Shown: positions 54,502-64,000 of the stretch, in pieces | How the letters are laid out: each line of letters opens with the position of its first letter | How positions within the stretch are numbered: the first letter of the stretch is position 1 | NCBI RefSeq assembly: GCF_943192915.1 | Contig: NZ_CALPCD010000002.1 | Span: 62,001-126,000, forward strand | Source of the DNA: Anaerotardibacter muris | GTDB taxonomy: Bacteria; Actinomycetota; Coriobacteriia; Coriobacteriales; Eggerthellaceae | Direction: 5' to 3' | Length of the DNA stretch: 64,000 nt | Notes under the pieces: model-generated | Told to the model about the DNA's origin: nothing | Seen by the model: the letters and a program-made list of their open reading frames with translations, nothing else | The model's database searches: none | Position numbers and translations under genes: made by a program

Positions 54502-55932
54502 TTACAGATCCGAATAGTCGCGCGAAATGCGGCTGCGGAATGAATGCTCCTGCATGAGCGAAATGCCCGCGAGCAAACCAGTTGCCCACGCCCAATGCAA
54601 GTTATAGCCACCACACGGGCCATCAACATCGATCACTTCACCGGTCACGTAGAAGCCTGGATTCACGTAAGCTTCCATGGTAGTAGGCACCACGTCTTCC
54701 ACTGAGATGCCGCCGCGGCTCAGCTGCGACTGATCCACGCTACCGCGATCGGTCACTTTGAGCGAAAACGCTTTGATGCTGGTAGAGAGCAACGTGATGC
54801 CCGCTCCACTCACTTCAGAATCAAGTCCATCGGTTGCACTGGGGAGTTCAGCCAAGCCTGAAGCGACCAGCGATTCTGCCAATTCAGGCAGGAAGAACCC
54901 GCGCAGAAGCTCACGATACGTATGAGGGTATCCGTTGCGCCGCATCAGCACGCGCGAGCGTTCGAATAGGAATTCTTCAAGCTGGTCAAGAGAATAGTCA
55001 GGCGCCAGATCGACAACGATGGTGTCGCCAGGCTCCACGAAGCGCGAAGCGTCGAACACCACGATACCTGAAACACCATAGGGACGAAACAGTAGCTCGC
55101 CTTCTTCGGAAAAGCCTCGCTCAGTGCAGCGCAAGCGCACCTTCGCGCGCATGCCATCAAGGTCCTTCAGCAGCGCAGTATCGGTCTGCAGAGGGCCGAG
55201 CACGGGAACGGACGGGATCCAATCAAGTGCGCCGAGCACGCCCGTTGGCTGCACATCGGCACGCAGCGCCCCACCGACCGCATAGACCACCATGTCTGCG
55301 TGGAAGGCTTGAGGAGACTGCGCCAGTTCTCCTTCTGCAAGCGCATCGCCTAAGTCGAGCGAGTAGCGATCGCTGATCTTAGCGATATTGAACACTTCGA
55401 TGCCACAATAACGCTCCACGCCGCAGCGATCGAGTTCGGCAGCAAGCACCTCGAGCACCGATGTTGCCTTGTTGGAAAAAGGATAGAGCGCGCCTTCGTT
55501 CTGTGCGCTTTCGGTCCATACCAGACCCAAGCTCTGGAACCATTGCAGAACAGCATCTTCGCTCGATCCTCCAGGAAGTTGGCCGAGCGATTCAGCCAGG
55601 GGCGAAAGCGTGAAGGCGGTATCGAGCGCTTCGAATACCTGCTCGACGAAGACGGGGCGATTATAAGCCTCAGGCGTGATGCCTTCATGAGAGAAATTGC
55701 AGCGGCCGTTACCACTGCGCAAGATGGATGCGCCGATGCGCCTACCTCGTTCAAGGATGACCACGCGCACATCCACGAAGTTCATCTTCGCGATCTTGCC
55801 GATCGCGCATGCCGCAGCGATCCCAGAAGCGCCGCCGCCCACGATAACAACGGTGAAGCGGCTTTCCTCGCGCGGGAATTCCGTGGTGCTGGCCTGCGTC
55901 TTCGCGGCCTTCTTGTCTTTGCGTCTTACCAT
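54502..55932 (-). CDS. NAD(P)/FAD-dependent oxidoreductase, HI0933/BaiN family
   Basis: 476 residues. N-terminal dinucleotide motif FTVVIVGGGASGIAAACAIGKIA, the family-specific SGNGRCNFSHEG, and near the C-terminus GFYVTGEVIDVDGPCGGYNLHWAWATGLLAGISLMQ. Flavoproteins of this family are poorly characterised; some reduce bile-acid enoyl compounds (BaiN). It lies 11 bases upstream of the FAD-Sua5 gene in the same direction, so the two flavoproteins are probably co-transcribed. A basic N-terminal extension of about 27 residues precedes the domain. Confidence 0.9.
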   Translation of the reverse strand: MVRRKDKKAAKTQASTTEFPREESRFTVVIVGGGASGIAAACAIGKIAKMNFVDVRVVILERGRRIGASILRSGNGRCNFSHEGITPEAYNRPVFVEQVFEALDTAFTLSPLAESLGQLPGGSSEDAVLQWFQSLGLVWTESAQNEGALYPFSNKATSVLEVLAAELDRCGVERYCGIEVFNIAKISDRYSLDLGDALAEGELAQSPQAFHADMVVYAVGGALRADVQPTGVLGALDWIPSVPVLGPLQTDTALLKDLDGMRAKVRLRCTERGFSEEGELLFRPYGVSGIVVFDASRFVEPGDTIVVDLAPDYSLDQLEEFLFERSRVLMRRNGYPHTYRELLRGFFLPELAESLVASGLAELPSATDGLDSEVSGAGITLLSTSIKAFSLKVTDRGSVDQSQLSRGGISVEDVVPTTMEAYVNPGFYVTGEVIDVDGPCGGYNLHWAWATGLLAGISLMQEHSFRSRISRDYSDL

Positions 55933-56060
55933 GCCTTCAATGATACCAGCAGTACTGCCCTGCAGCAGGACGTTTCACGCAGACAGATAGGAGTAGCAAC
56001 CTTTTGCCCAGACGCTTTCTGCTCAGATATCTTTTGCTCATAGGACGAAGGCAAGACCAT

Positions 56061-56104
56061 CTGGGACACGTTTTGTCCTAAACGCACACTTTTGCCTCCG
56101 TCCC
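56061..56104. repeat. CTGGGACAC...CCTCCGTCCC repeat, copy 2
   Basis: Second copy of the repeat at 49153-49177, with about 17 extra bases (TTTTGTCC-containing) in the middle. It abuts the superoxide reductase terminator. Confidence 0.5.
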
Positions 56105-56144
56105 AAAAAAAGAACCTGCCCTCGGAATACCCAAGGGCAGGTTC
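56105..56144 (-). terminator. Intrinsic terminator of the superoxide reductase gene
   Basis: On the minus strand GAACCTGCCCT pairs with AGGGCAGGTTC, followed by TTTTTTT. It lies about 50 bases after the stop codon, beyond a tandem repeat. Confidence 0.9.
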
Positions 56145-56152
56145 GACACAAC

Positions 56153-56190
56153 GCTTGTGCTGGCTTGTGCCAGCTTGTGCCGGCTTGTGC
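56153..56190. repeat. Four tandem 10-base repeats
   Basis: GCTTGTGC plus two variable bases occurs four times in a row (56153, 56163, 56173, 56183) between the superoxide reductase stop and its terminator, so it is in the 3' untranslated region. Confidence 0.8.
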
Positions 56191-56196
56191 AAAAGA

Positions 56197-56574
56197 TTAC
56201 ATCTGATGGACCCAGAGGCCATGGATGTTGCAGTAGTCATAGACCGCAACAGGATTCTCGCCAGGAGCGAGGGTGAACTCTGCTTCTGGCTTGTCACCAG
56301 GCTGAAGCTCTACATACTGGAAGCCGCGGTTCGTTTCGAGCACGATCATGGTGATCCAGTGGGTGTCGATCATGGGGTGCTCTTCTGCACCGATCTTGAC
56401 CTTGATATCATCGGTCACTTCAACAACGGGAACATGCTTTTCTGCAGAAGCATCAACGCTGTCAGGGACAAGCTCGGTCATCTGCTGGCCACAGCAGAAC
56501 AACGCGGGACCTTCGTCGAACAATTTGACTGCTACATTACCGCAGTGTTCGCACTTAAAGAACTGAAGTTTCAT
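56197..56574 (-). CDS. dfx: Desulfoferrodoxin / 2Fe superoxide reductase
   Basis: 125 residues, full-length two-centre type. Center I (desulforedoxin-like) ligands C8, C11, C27, C28. Center II ligands H47 (EKHVPV), H66, H72, C115 and H118 (YDYCNIHGLW). Reduces superoxide to peroxide without making oxygen, as strict anaerobes need. GGAGGAAAC lies before the ATG. It overlaps the end of lgt by 20 bases. Confidence 0.96.
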   Translation of the reverse strand: MKLQFFKCEHCGNVAVKLFDEGPALFCCGQQMTELVPDSVDASAEKHVPVVEVTDDIKVKIGAEEHPMIDTHWITMIVLETNRGFQYVELQPGDKPEAEFTLAPGENPVAVYDYCNIHGLWVHQM

Positions 56575-57412
56575 GAGTTTCCTCCTCTTTCCTTAACGAG
56601 TTCGGGCCGACTTGCGGCTTTTTCGTTACACAAGCATATATAAGCAGAAAAACGCCCAGAAGTATAAGGGGAATCGAAAGAAGTTGCCCCATTGTAAACC
56701 AATCTCCAAACAGGTAGCCGATCTGAGCGTCGGGTTGACGGATGAATTCCACCGCGAAACGGAACAAACCATAACCCAACAAGAACACCCCAATATAGGT
56801 GCCACGAGGAAATGGTGGCTTTTTGAACGACATCGCATAGAGCACGATGAACAGCACCAATCCTTCGAGCAGCGCCTCATAGAGCTGACTGGGATGGCGT
56901 GGCTCCAACCCCGCCGAACCACCAAAGACCACGCCCCAGGGCAGGTCGGTAGGTGCGCCCCACAGTTCGCCGTTGACGAAGTTCGCGCAACGTCCGAAGA
57001 ACAATCCGATCGGCACACCGATGATAGCCACATCCACAAGCGATAGATACGGCATCTTCACCAGCTTGGCCGCAACGATGCCCGCAAGCAGCGCGCCCAC
57101 AAGCCCACCATGGAAGCTCATACCACCATTGGCGAAGTTGAGCACTTCTAAGGGATGCGCCGCATAGAATGCATTGTTGTAGATGAGCACATACCCTAAG
57201 CGTCCGCCCACGATCACGCCCACCATGGCACAGATGATCACCGTGCACAGCGCGTTCATGTCGAAACGCATCTTCCAGCGTTTGCCCACGAAATAGATGA
57301 CCACGGCCGCCAGGATGAAGCCCAGCGCATAGGCAATGCCATACCAGCGCGCCGTAAAGGGCCCGATGGAGAAAGCTATGGGATCGAGTGTTTGATAGAG
57401 GTCGTTGAGCAT
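56555..57412 (-). CDS. lgt: Prolipoprotein diacylglyceryl transferase
   Basis: 285 residues, seven membrane helices expected. Moves diacylglyceryl from phosphatidylglycerol to the lipobox Cys, needed for the lipoproteins in this window. Signature GRCANFVNGELWG and the HGGLVGALLAG segment with the key His are present; GVVFGGSAGLEPRHPSQLYEALLEG follows. Its 3' end overlaps dfx. Confidence 0.95.
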   Translation of the reverse strand: MLNDLYQTLDPIAFSIGPFTARWYGIAYALGFILAAVVIYFVGKRWKMRFDMNALCTVIICAMVGVIVGGRLGYVLIYNNAFYAAHPLEVLNFANGGMSFHGGLVGALLAGIVAAKLVKMPYLSLVDVAIIGVPIGLFFGRCANFVNGELWGAPTDLPWGVVFGGSAGLEPRHPSQLYEALLEGLVLFIVLYAMSFKKPPFPRGTYIGVFLLGYGLFRFAVEFIRQPDAQIGYLFGDWFTMGQLLSIPLILLGVFLLIYACVTKKPQVGPNSLRKEEETHETSVL

Positions 57413-57479
57413 ACGACCATTATAGCGAGGAATGCATCGATGAAGGAGGAGCGAAAAGCAACACGGTGCAGGTAGCAGG

Positions 57480-57707
57480 CTATTCGACCGTGCGACCCAT
57501 ACCTGCGTTCACTTCAGAAGCAGCCTGGAAAACATCGGGATAGAGCACGCCCGGGATGGTCTCAACCGCAGAAACGGTCTGTCCGCAATGATCGCAATGG
57601 GCCGCGAACAAGGCCTGGGTATTGCTCAGCACCATCATGGACGAATACGTGCGCAGATCGAGCGCTTTAGCGCCGCAGTTCGGACATTTCACGACCGTCT
57701 CTTCCAT
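57480..57707 (-). CDS. Small zinc-ribbon protein
   Basis: 75 residues. Two Cys pairs, CPNC near residue 7 and CDHC near 39, form a zinc ribbon. Function unknown. ATG at 57707 follows AAGGAGG; an upstream ATG at 57800 adds an unlikely Gln/Lys-rich tail. It lies between the cyclase and lgt. Confidence 0.7.
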   Translation of the reverse strand: MEETVVKCPNCGAKALDLRTYSSMMVLSNTQALFAAHCDHCGQTVSAVETIPGVLYPDVFQAASEVNAGMGRTVE

Positions 57708-57942
57708 GACAGGGCCTCCTTCCCTCTTCCTTGTTCCCTGTCCTTGCTCCCTGGGCAACTTCACTGCTTCATTTGAACCTGCCTGCTCCATTTGAGACAA
57801 GCTAGTTGGCCTGAAACCGTCACCCTTTTTGATTCGATGATCATATTATGGCCCAAAACATCGCCGGTAATGCCGCCACGCGCGTTTTGCTGCCTAACCG
57901 CAACTTTTCGCACAAAACCCCTGCGCGCTCACATCCTGATGA

Positions 57943-59331
57943 TTACAGCTCAGGAACATCGGGGCGGCTATCGCCATAGAACGAGAAGCCGTTCTTGCCC
58001 TGAGACTTCGTGCGATAGAGCGCTTCATCGGATTGTGCATACAGCTCGCTGACCGTGGTGGTCAGATCTTCGGCACATGCAACGCCGATGGACACCGTAG
58101 GATGAACGTCGGCATCGATGTAGTCGCGTGAATCGAAATCGGCAAAGGCCAGTTCATTGATGCGGTTCACCAAGTAACGCAGGCGCTCACCATCGCTCAG
58201 CCCAACTACGAAGGCTGCGAATTCATCGCCGCCGATGCGCGCCACGATGTCGCTTTCGCGCAACGCATCATCCAGATGGTGCGCCAGATGCTTCAGCACT
58301 TCATCGCCGAAAGGATGCCCGTACGAATCGTTGATGCTCTTGAAATCGTCGATGTCGATGAGCAACACCGAGCACTTGCCTGAGCCATGGGCGCGCTTGT
58401 CGATGACGCGCTGCATAGCCGTTTCGCGATTGAAAACACCCGTAAGGCCATCGTGTTCGGCCATCTGTTTCAGCGTCTCGCGCGAGACCATCTTCTCGGT
58501 GATGTCGAGCACTACCACGTAATACCACGCATCGCCGTTAGAATCGACGATCAGGTTACCCCAATCCTCAAGCCAGCGGACCTCGCCATTCTTAGCGATG
58601 ATGCGGTAAGTGACCTTATTGGAACCAGTTTGCGCCGACTGCTCAGCGATCTCTTTGATCACGCGCTCGCGGTCATCGGGATGGATGAAGCCACGAAACG
58701 TATTGCCCGTATGGACGCGGAAATCTTCTTCGTTGCGACACCCAGCCATCTGTACCAGACCAGGACCGATGTAGTCGAATTGGTCTTCTCCGAGCACATC
58801 GGATGCGCGGTAGCGGAACAAGCCGCCTGGCGTGCGTGCTAGCATCTCTTCGATCTCTTCCCGCGCATTTGCGAGTTCGATGTTCGAACGCTTGAAGTCG
58901 AGTGCCGTTTCGTGCAGCTTGATGTAATTGAGCACACGGCGGTGTGCATAGACCGAATAAGGGCGAATGATCACATCGGTAGCGCCAGCGTTGAAGCCTT
59001 CATTGATGAGCTCGTCAGAAATATCGTCGACGATCAAGATGATGGGCGTGTCACCCGTGGTGTCCAGGTCGCGAATGGACGTGACGCACTTGATGGCATC
59101 CTCATCCACGCCACGGGTGTCGATGAGATAAGCAGAAAATGGGATGGCACGAACCTTGATATCTTCGATGATCCTCGAGCGATCCTTCGCGATGGTAACG
59201 TTACAGGTCCCAGAAAGACGCTGAGCCATCTCACTTTCCTGGAACGGGATCTCAGTGGCGATGAGCACCGAATAATATTTTTCGTCTTGGGCTGTGTCTT
59301 GAGTTGCGTCTTGGTTTGCTTCTTGCGTCAT
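57943..59331 (-). CDS. Diguanylate cyclase with degenerate receiver, PAS and GGDEF domains
   Basis: 462 residues. N-terminal domain (about 18-140) looks like a receiver: D71 in AYLIDTRG could be the phospho-acceptor site, but the usual acidic pair is missing (SVLIATEIPF) and the conserved Lys is R123 (IIRPY). A PAS domain spans about 165-280. The C-terminal GGDEF is intact (367-371) with the RxxD inhibitory site at 358-361. It should make cyclic di-GMP and be product-inhibited; the input signal is unclear. The N-terminus has a QDATQDTAQD-like repeat. Confidence 0.93.
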   Translation of the reverse strand: MTQEANQDATQDTAQDEKYYSVLIATEIPFQESEMAQRLSGTCNVTIAKDRSRIIEDIKVRAIPFSAYLIDTRGVDEDAIKCVTSIRDLDTTGDTPIILIVDDISDELINEGFNAGATDVIIRPYSVYAHRRVLNYIKLHETALDFKRSNIELANAREEIEEMLARTPGGLFRYRASDVLGEDQFDYIGPGLVQMAGCRNEEDFRVHTGNTFRGFIHPDDRERVIKEIAEQSAQTGSNKVTYRIIAKNGEVRWLEDWGNLIVDSNGDAWYYVVVLDITEKMVSRETLKQMAEHDGLTGVFNRETAMQRVIDKRAHGSGKCSVLLIDIDDFKSINDSYGHPFGDEVLKHLAHHLDDALRESDIVARIGGDEFAAFVVGLSDGERLRYLVNRINELAFADFDSRDYIDADVHPTVSIGVACAEDLTTTVSELYAQSDEALYRTKSQGKNGFSFYGDSRPDVPEL

Positions 59332-59394
59332 GGTCGTGATCCTCTTCTTCGATTCAACTACGTTTCAGAAACATGCTCGCTCGACTATGCGCGC

Positions 59395-59676
59395 CTAACT
59401 CTTACGCGCTTCGAATTCCTTTTCAGCTTCTGCCAGCTCTTCGATCACGGGTCCGTTCGTAAGGAAGAATTCGCAGAACTGGCAAATATCCTTCATGCAA
59501 TGCTCGCGGTCCAGATCAACACGAAAGACAAGAGCAGGATCCATGCTCACGTGGTGGGTCGGACGGTGGCAAGCAGCAAAATGGCAATCTGCTGGACAGC
59601 GTTCACCTGGAATGTTATGCGGACAGCGCGAGAGCATTTCCTCATCGCAGCCACGCGTTTCCCAACATTTTGCCAT
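59395..59676 (-). CDS. Cysteine-rich small protein (two-CW-like)
   Basis: 93 residues with nine Cys. The N-terminus MAKCWETRGC...CPADCHFAACH resembles the CWE...C...CP pattern of two-CW-type small domains that bind metal in anaerobes. A second cluster is HCMKDICQFCEFF. Probably a metal- or Fe-S-binding protein; role unknown. It sits between the diguanylate cyclase and the NifU-like gene. Confidence 0.7.
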   Translation of the reverse strand: MAKCWETRGCDEEMLSRCPHNIPGERCPADCHFAACHRPTHHVSMDPALVFRVDLDREHCMKDICQFCEFFLTNGPVIEELAEAEKEFEARKS

Positions 59677-59749
59677 CTAAGAACCTTTCAACATTCGACG
59701 AAGACCAGCGCGCCGCCCCGAAGAGGAAGCGGCGCGAATAGTGCACGGT

Positions 59750-59980
59750 CTACTGAGCAGGAACCACCTTGGTGATGCCAGGGATGCGCTCCTTCAAGAT
59801 GCGCTCGACACCATTTGCCAACGTCATCTGCGACATAGGGCAGCCCTTGCATGCGCCCTGCAGCTCAACGGTGACCACGCCATCTTCGCTCACATCGACC
59901 AGGGCTACGTCGCCGCCGTCTGCCTGGAGCGAAGGACGAATAAGTTCGAGCACTGCTGCTACGTCAGTCTTTTCTACCAT
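59750..59980 (-). CDS. NifU-like Fe-S scaffold protein
   Basis: 76 residues, only the C-terminal NifU/Nfu domain. C44-x-x-C47 (CKGCPMS) holds a transient [4Fe-4S] cluster in the dimer. The start of the domain is LELIRPSLQADGGDVALVDV, matching the family. Likely a carrier for the many Fe-S proteins of the organism, including the uracil-DNA glycosylase next door. Confidence 0.93.
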   Translation of the reverse strand: MVEKTDVAAVLELIRPSLQADGGDVALVDVSEDGVVTVELQGACKGCPMSQMTLANGVERILKERIPGITKVVPAQ

Positions 59981-60001
59981 GGGAATCTCCTCATTCTTGC
60001 C

Positions 60002-60682
60002 CTAGTGGGCTGTATCTTCTTGTCTTGCAGCCATTCTATCACGCACGATTGCGCCCACTTGTTGAAAATCAGCTATCAACACATCACGCTTAGAACGATC
60101 GTAGATGGCAGCAGCAGGATGGAAGGTGGGCAGCACCAAGAAGCGCCCCACTTCCTGCACCGTGCCGCGCAACTTCGTGATGCCCGTATTGGTACGCAAG
60201 ATGAATTGCGTGGCGAAATTGCCCAGAGTGACGATGACATCCGGATCGATGATCTTGGTCTGTGCGCGCAGATAAGGAGCGCAAGCCTCGATCTCAGCCG
60301 CTTGAGGATTGCGATTTTCGGGCGGGCGACACTTCAACACGTTCGCGATGAAGATATCTTCGCGCGCAAGGCCCGCGTCTTCGAGCAGCTCATTCAAGAA
60401 CTTACCTGCCGCACCTACGAAAGGAACACCTTGAGCGTCCTCGTTCTTACCAGGCGCTTCGCCGATGACCAGGATGCGAGCGTGTGGGTCGCCATCGCCG
60501 AAGACGATGTTCGTGCGGGTCTCGCATAGATCACAGCGAGTGCAACCTTCCACCTGTTCGCGCAGCTCTTCAAGCGTTTCTGCAGGCGCGATGGGATTCG
60601 CTGGAGCCGTTCGTTCTGGACGGGGCCCCGCATGCTGCATATGCTTGGTGACGATATCTTTTTCGCTCTTCACAGCTACCAA
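60002..60682 (-). CDS. Uracil-DNA glycosylase, family 4
   Basis: 226 residues. Removes uracil from DNA. Four cluster Cys: C47, C50, C118 and C134, characteristic of the [4Fe-4S] family 4 (UDGa). Active-site motif GEAPGKNEDAQGVPFVG at 74-90 and the C-terminal ILPTFHP-like VLPTFHPAA. Start is TTG at 60682 or GTG at 60673; both lie just after the alr stop, so alr and this gene are probably co-transcribed. Confidence 0.93.
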   Translation of the reverse strand: MVAVKSEKDIVTKHMQHAGPRPERTAPANPIAPAETLEELREQVEGCTRCDLCETRTNIVFGDGDPHARILVIGEAPGKNEDAQGVPFVGAAGKFLNELLEDAGLAREDIFIANVLKCRPPENRNPQAAEIEACAPYLRAQTKIIDPDVIVTLGNFATQFILRTNTGITKLRGTVQEVGRFLVLPTFHPAAAIYDRSKRDVLIADFQQVGAIVRDRMAARQEDTAH

Positions 60683-60686
60683 GCCC

Positions 60687-61958
60687 TTAAACGTAATAGC
60701 GCGGCATACGATGCGAGAACCCGATGGTCACTTCATGCTGGATGGTCGCCGCCTTCTTCGCCATGGTGTCGATAGAGGTGTCCACCATGGCATTCGGACC
60801 TGCGATCTGCACCAGGTCGCCGATCTGCGGATCAAGCGTGCGCTGATTAGCGCGCGAACGAATATCCACTTCGAACATGCACTGATCCATGCAGATGTTG
60901 CCCACTTGGTTCACCGCACGGTCTTGATACGCGAACTTGATCTGGCCTGAAAGCAAGCGAATGAGGCCATCGGCATACCCAACGGGTACCGTGCAGATCT
61001 TCACACTGCCTGGGCTACGATAGTTCATGCCGTAACTCACGCCTTCGCTCATAGGCACCTGGATAACGTTGGTGATGCGCGCAAAGACGCTCATGGCCGG
61101 ACGCAATTGCACGATACGATGCGTGTCGTTGGCCGGCTGATATCCGTAGAGCGAGATACCCAGACGAGCCATATCGAAGTGAGTCTTCGGGAAGCGATAG
61201 ATGGCCGCTGAATTGTCGCAGTGCACGATGCCTGGATTGATGCCCGCCGCTTCGAGAGCACGCATGCTCTCGACGAAGCGGTTGATCTGGATCTGGAAGT
61301 CGAGCGTTTCAGGAGCATCAGCTGTGGCGAAATGCGTGAAACATCCCTGAAGGTCGAGCGCTCGATGGAAGCTCACTTGCGAAAGGAATTCGATCACCTG
61401 GTCGAAGCGCACACCGATACGGTTCATGCCCGTATTGATGGCCAGATGGTACGGCGCCTTCATATTGTGCGCGTCAGCGATCTCCGCATAGTTGATGGCA
61501 AAATCGGGCGTGTAGACCGAAGGGATGATGTGATAGTGAAGGAGCAGCGGAACGCTCTCTACGGGCGGTTCGGCCAGCAACAGAATAGGCTCGCGCAAGC
61601 CCGCATCGCGCAGCTGAATGCCTTCGTCGATCGTGGCAACGCCTAGAAACGATGCACCAGCCGAGATCGCTATCTTCGCCACCTCAACGGCGCCATGGCC
61701 ATAAGCATCAGCCTTCACCACCGCCATCAAACGACAACGCTCACCCAGCAACTTGCGTGTGACCATCACGTTGTGCTGGATAGCTCCGCGGTCGATCTCT
61801 ACCCACGACCAGCGGCGATCCTTTTCAGGCACCGCTTGCAGTTCAAGGTCAGTAAAAGGCTGCACTTCGCTGCCGCGCTCACGTTCACGCGAATACTGGA
61901 AGTTCGTATTGCGGTCTTTATACGATCCAGCTGTAAAACCATTGATCATGTTGTCCAC
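60687..61958 (-). CDS. alr: Alanine racemase
   Basis: 423 residues, some 45 longer than usual at the N-terminus. Makes D-Ala for peptidoglycan. PLP Lys is K82 in AVVKADAYGHG; the second catalytic base is the Tyr in EGVSYGMNYRS. GTG start follows GAGGAG by eight bases. The extra N-terminal part (FTAGSYKDRNTNFQYSRERE) shows no known domain. Confidence 0.94.
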   Translation of the reverse strand: MDNMINGFTAGSYKDRNTNFQYSRERERGSEVQPFTDLELQAVPEKDRRWSWVEIDRGAIQHNVMVTRKLLGERCRLMAVVKADAYGHGAVEVAKIAISAGASFLGVATIDEGIQLRDAGLREPILLLAEPPVESVPLLLHYHIIPSVYTPDFAINYAEIADAHNMKAPYHLAINTGMNRIGVRFDQVIEFLSQVSFHRALDLQGCFTHFATADAPETLDFQIQINRFVESMRALEAAGINPGIVHCDNSAAIYRFPKTHFDMARLGISLYGYQPANDTHRIVQLRPAMSVFARITNVIQVPMSEGVSYGMNYRSPGSVKICTVPVGYADGLIRLLSGQIKFAYQDRAVNQVGNICMDQCMFEVDIRSRANQRTLDPQIGDLVQIAGPNAMVDTSIDTMAKKAATIQHEVTIGFSHRMPRYYV

Positions 61959-62019
61959 CAGCGAACTCCTCTATTACTGCTTATAGTGCGTTACTTGTCA
62001 GTAAGACCAATGGGGCCAA

Positions 62020-62643
62020 CTATGCTGCGTTCGAAAGCTCAGAGGCGCCTGCGGAAAGCGTCTGCTGGAGCGCATCCACATCGCCGAGGATCGCATCGCG
62101 AAGTGCTTTCTTGCCTTCTTCAGTAGCGAGCACGTCACCCGATTCCTCTTGAGTAGGAACCGTAACAGTGGTGTTGACCGCCTCTTCGTTCTTCAGCTGA
62201 TCGATGATCATGCTCGCAAGATGCTCCCGCATCTCGTCTTCCGACGCACCCCTGGATAATGCGCTGAACAAGTACTGGGGCATTTCAGAATTCGCATTCT
62301 TGATCGCAGAGACGAGCTGCTTAGAATGGATGGATACCTCGACATCGATCGTACCTGTTTCAGAGTTTTCCTTTGCGCCCTTGATCTCATACGAGAAGTC
62401 CTCGATCATCGCAGAAGCCAGCTCTTGTTCATCGACGCCCATATTGGTGATCTCGTTCGATTCAGAGCTATTCAGCAGATCGAGCGTGCCACTCTTGTAG
62501 TCTTCCAGCATCGACTTAACAGCATCTTCGGCTTGCTGCTCTTTCGACTGACAGCCCGAAAGCGCCACTGCCGCGCCAAGAACGAGCGCGAGCGCCACCA
62601 AGAATGCGATGATGCGATGCGTTGTACGTGCGGTCTCTTTCAT
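62020..62643 (-). CDS. Lipoprotein of unknown function, paralog B
   Basis: 207 residues. Signal peptide with lipobox LSGC. Related to the lipoprotein at 50527-51267: both have GV-x-EQE, FSY and KQL/RQL at matching spacing in the middle of the protein. It may be a DUF5105-like surface protein. GGAGGGG precedes the ATG at 62643. It lies between enolase and alanine racemase. Confidence 0.8.
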   Translation of the reverse strand: MKETARTTHRIIAFLVALALVLGAAVALSGCQSKEQQAEDAVKSMLEDYKSGTLDLLNSSESNEITNMGVDEQELASAMIEDFSYEIKGAKENSETGTIDVEVSIHSKQLVSAIKNANSEMPQYLFSALSRGASEDEMREHLASMIIDQLKNEEAVNTTVTVPTQEESGDVLATEEGKKALRDAILGDVDALQQTLSAGASELSNAA

Positions 62644-62663
62644 GAAAATCCCCTCCAATGTTC

Positions 62664-62693
62664 AAAGGGGCTCCGACCCAGCGAAGCCCCTTT
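62664..62693 (-). terminator. Hairpin between enolase and lipoprotein genes
   Basis: On the minus strand AAAGGGGCT pairs with AGCCCCTTT. No T-run follows, so it may be a weak terminator or processing site that lets some enolase transcription continue into the lipoprotein gene. Confidence 0.45.
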
Positions 62694-62712
62694 CAGTACC
62701 TTTAGTCGCGCT

Positions 62713-64000
<1,288 letters not shown>

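Noticed and set aside
56153-56190. Tandem repeat as a CRISPR array
   Set aside because: Units are 10 bases with two-base differences and no spacers of proper length; no cas genes.

Overview
The window reads as bacterial chromosome from an anaerobic actinobacterium of intermediate G+C, most likely class Coriobacteriia (Eggerthella/Slackia/Cryptobacterium relatives). This is an inference. It rests on the actinobacterial fhaA-fhaB-pstP-rodA/pbpA-pknB cluster, a Gram-positive style rpiB-glyA-upp-atp gene order, secreted proteins with choline/cell-wall-binding repeats, a superoxide reductase, many Fe-S and flavin proteins, and no outer-membrane genes. About 60 protein genes, four tRNA genes, one FMN riboswitch and one two-copy structured element are supported. 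I see no rRNA, CRISPR array, prophage or intact insertion sequence.

Layout. 1-6.4 kb: universal stress protein, DUF4012 membrane protein, MscS channel, EngB GTPase, RNase HI, structured element copy 1, SerA. 6.4-12.5 kb (minus strand): SstT serine/threonine symporter next to serA; then a seven-cistron unit (ATP-grasp ligase, flavin/ferredoxin protein, MarR regulator, polar amino-acid ABC transporter) starting at a consensus promoter whose -35/-10 spacer is a near-perfect palindrome, presumably the MarR operator. 12.6-20.3 kb: tRNA-Leu, then the cell-division/phosphosignalling operon, in which the SEDS glycosyltransferase and class B penicillin-binding protein are one polypeptide and the only kinase is PknB. 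20.4-24.3 kb: tRNA-Arg, then an FMN riboswitch whose closing stem runs into the ribosome-binding site of ribU, followed by a complete ECF module and a flavin-binding protein. 24.3-26.6 kb: an A+T-richer islet with an AAA ATPase and a PH/SHOCT protein beside tRNA-Ser(GCT), with phased GGAAA/A-tracts and paired direct repeats.

26.7-40.1 kb: DUF2207 protein, GNAT acetyltransferase, a divergent shikimate kinase/shikimate dehydrogenase pair, tRNA-Ser(TGA), TadA, IspE, LemA, fluoride channel, ABC-F protein, ferrochelatase, secreted cyclophilin with wall-binding repeats, a second universal stress protein and a TetR regulator. 40.2 kb: structured element copy 2. 40.4-47.6 kb: the complete F1Fo ATP synthase operon (minus strand), preceded by dCMP deaminase, upp, glyA, a lipoprotein and rpiB. 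52.0-55.9 kb: an FAD dehydrogenase fused to an L-threonylcarbamoyladenylate synthase (Sua5/YrdC) through a simple-sequence linker and carrying an in-frame dispersed palindromic repeat, and a second flavoprotein. 56.2-64 kb: superoxide reductase, Lgt, zinc-ribbon protein, diguanylate cyclase, small Cys-rich protein, NifU-like protein, type-4 uracil-DNA glycosylase, alanine racemase, a lipoprotein paralogous to the one near glyA, and enolase cut by the window edge.

The most unusual features are the two-copy structured element (4.94 and 40.2 kb), in which the central sequence is conserved while the stems differ in sequence but keep their pairing; the dispersed repeat inserted in frame in the FAD-Sua5 gene; and the MarR-controlled ATP-grasp/ferredoxin/ABC operon.
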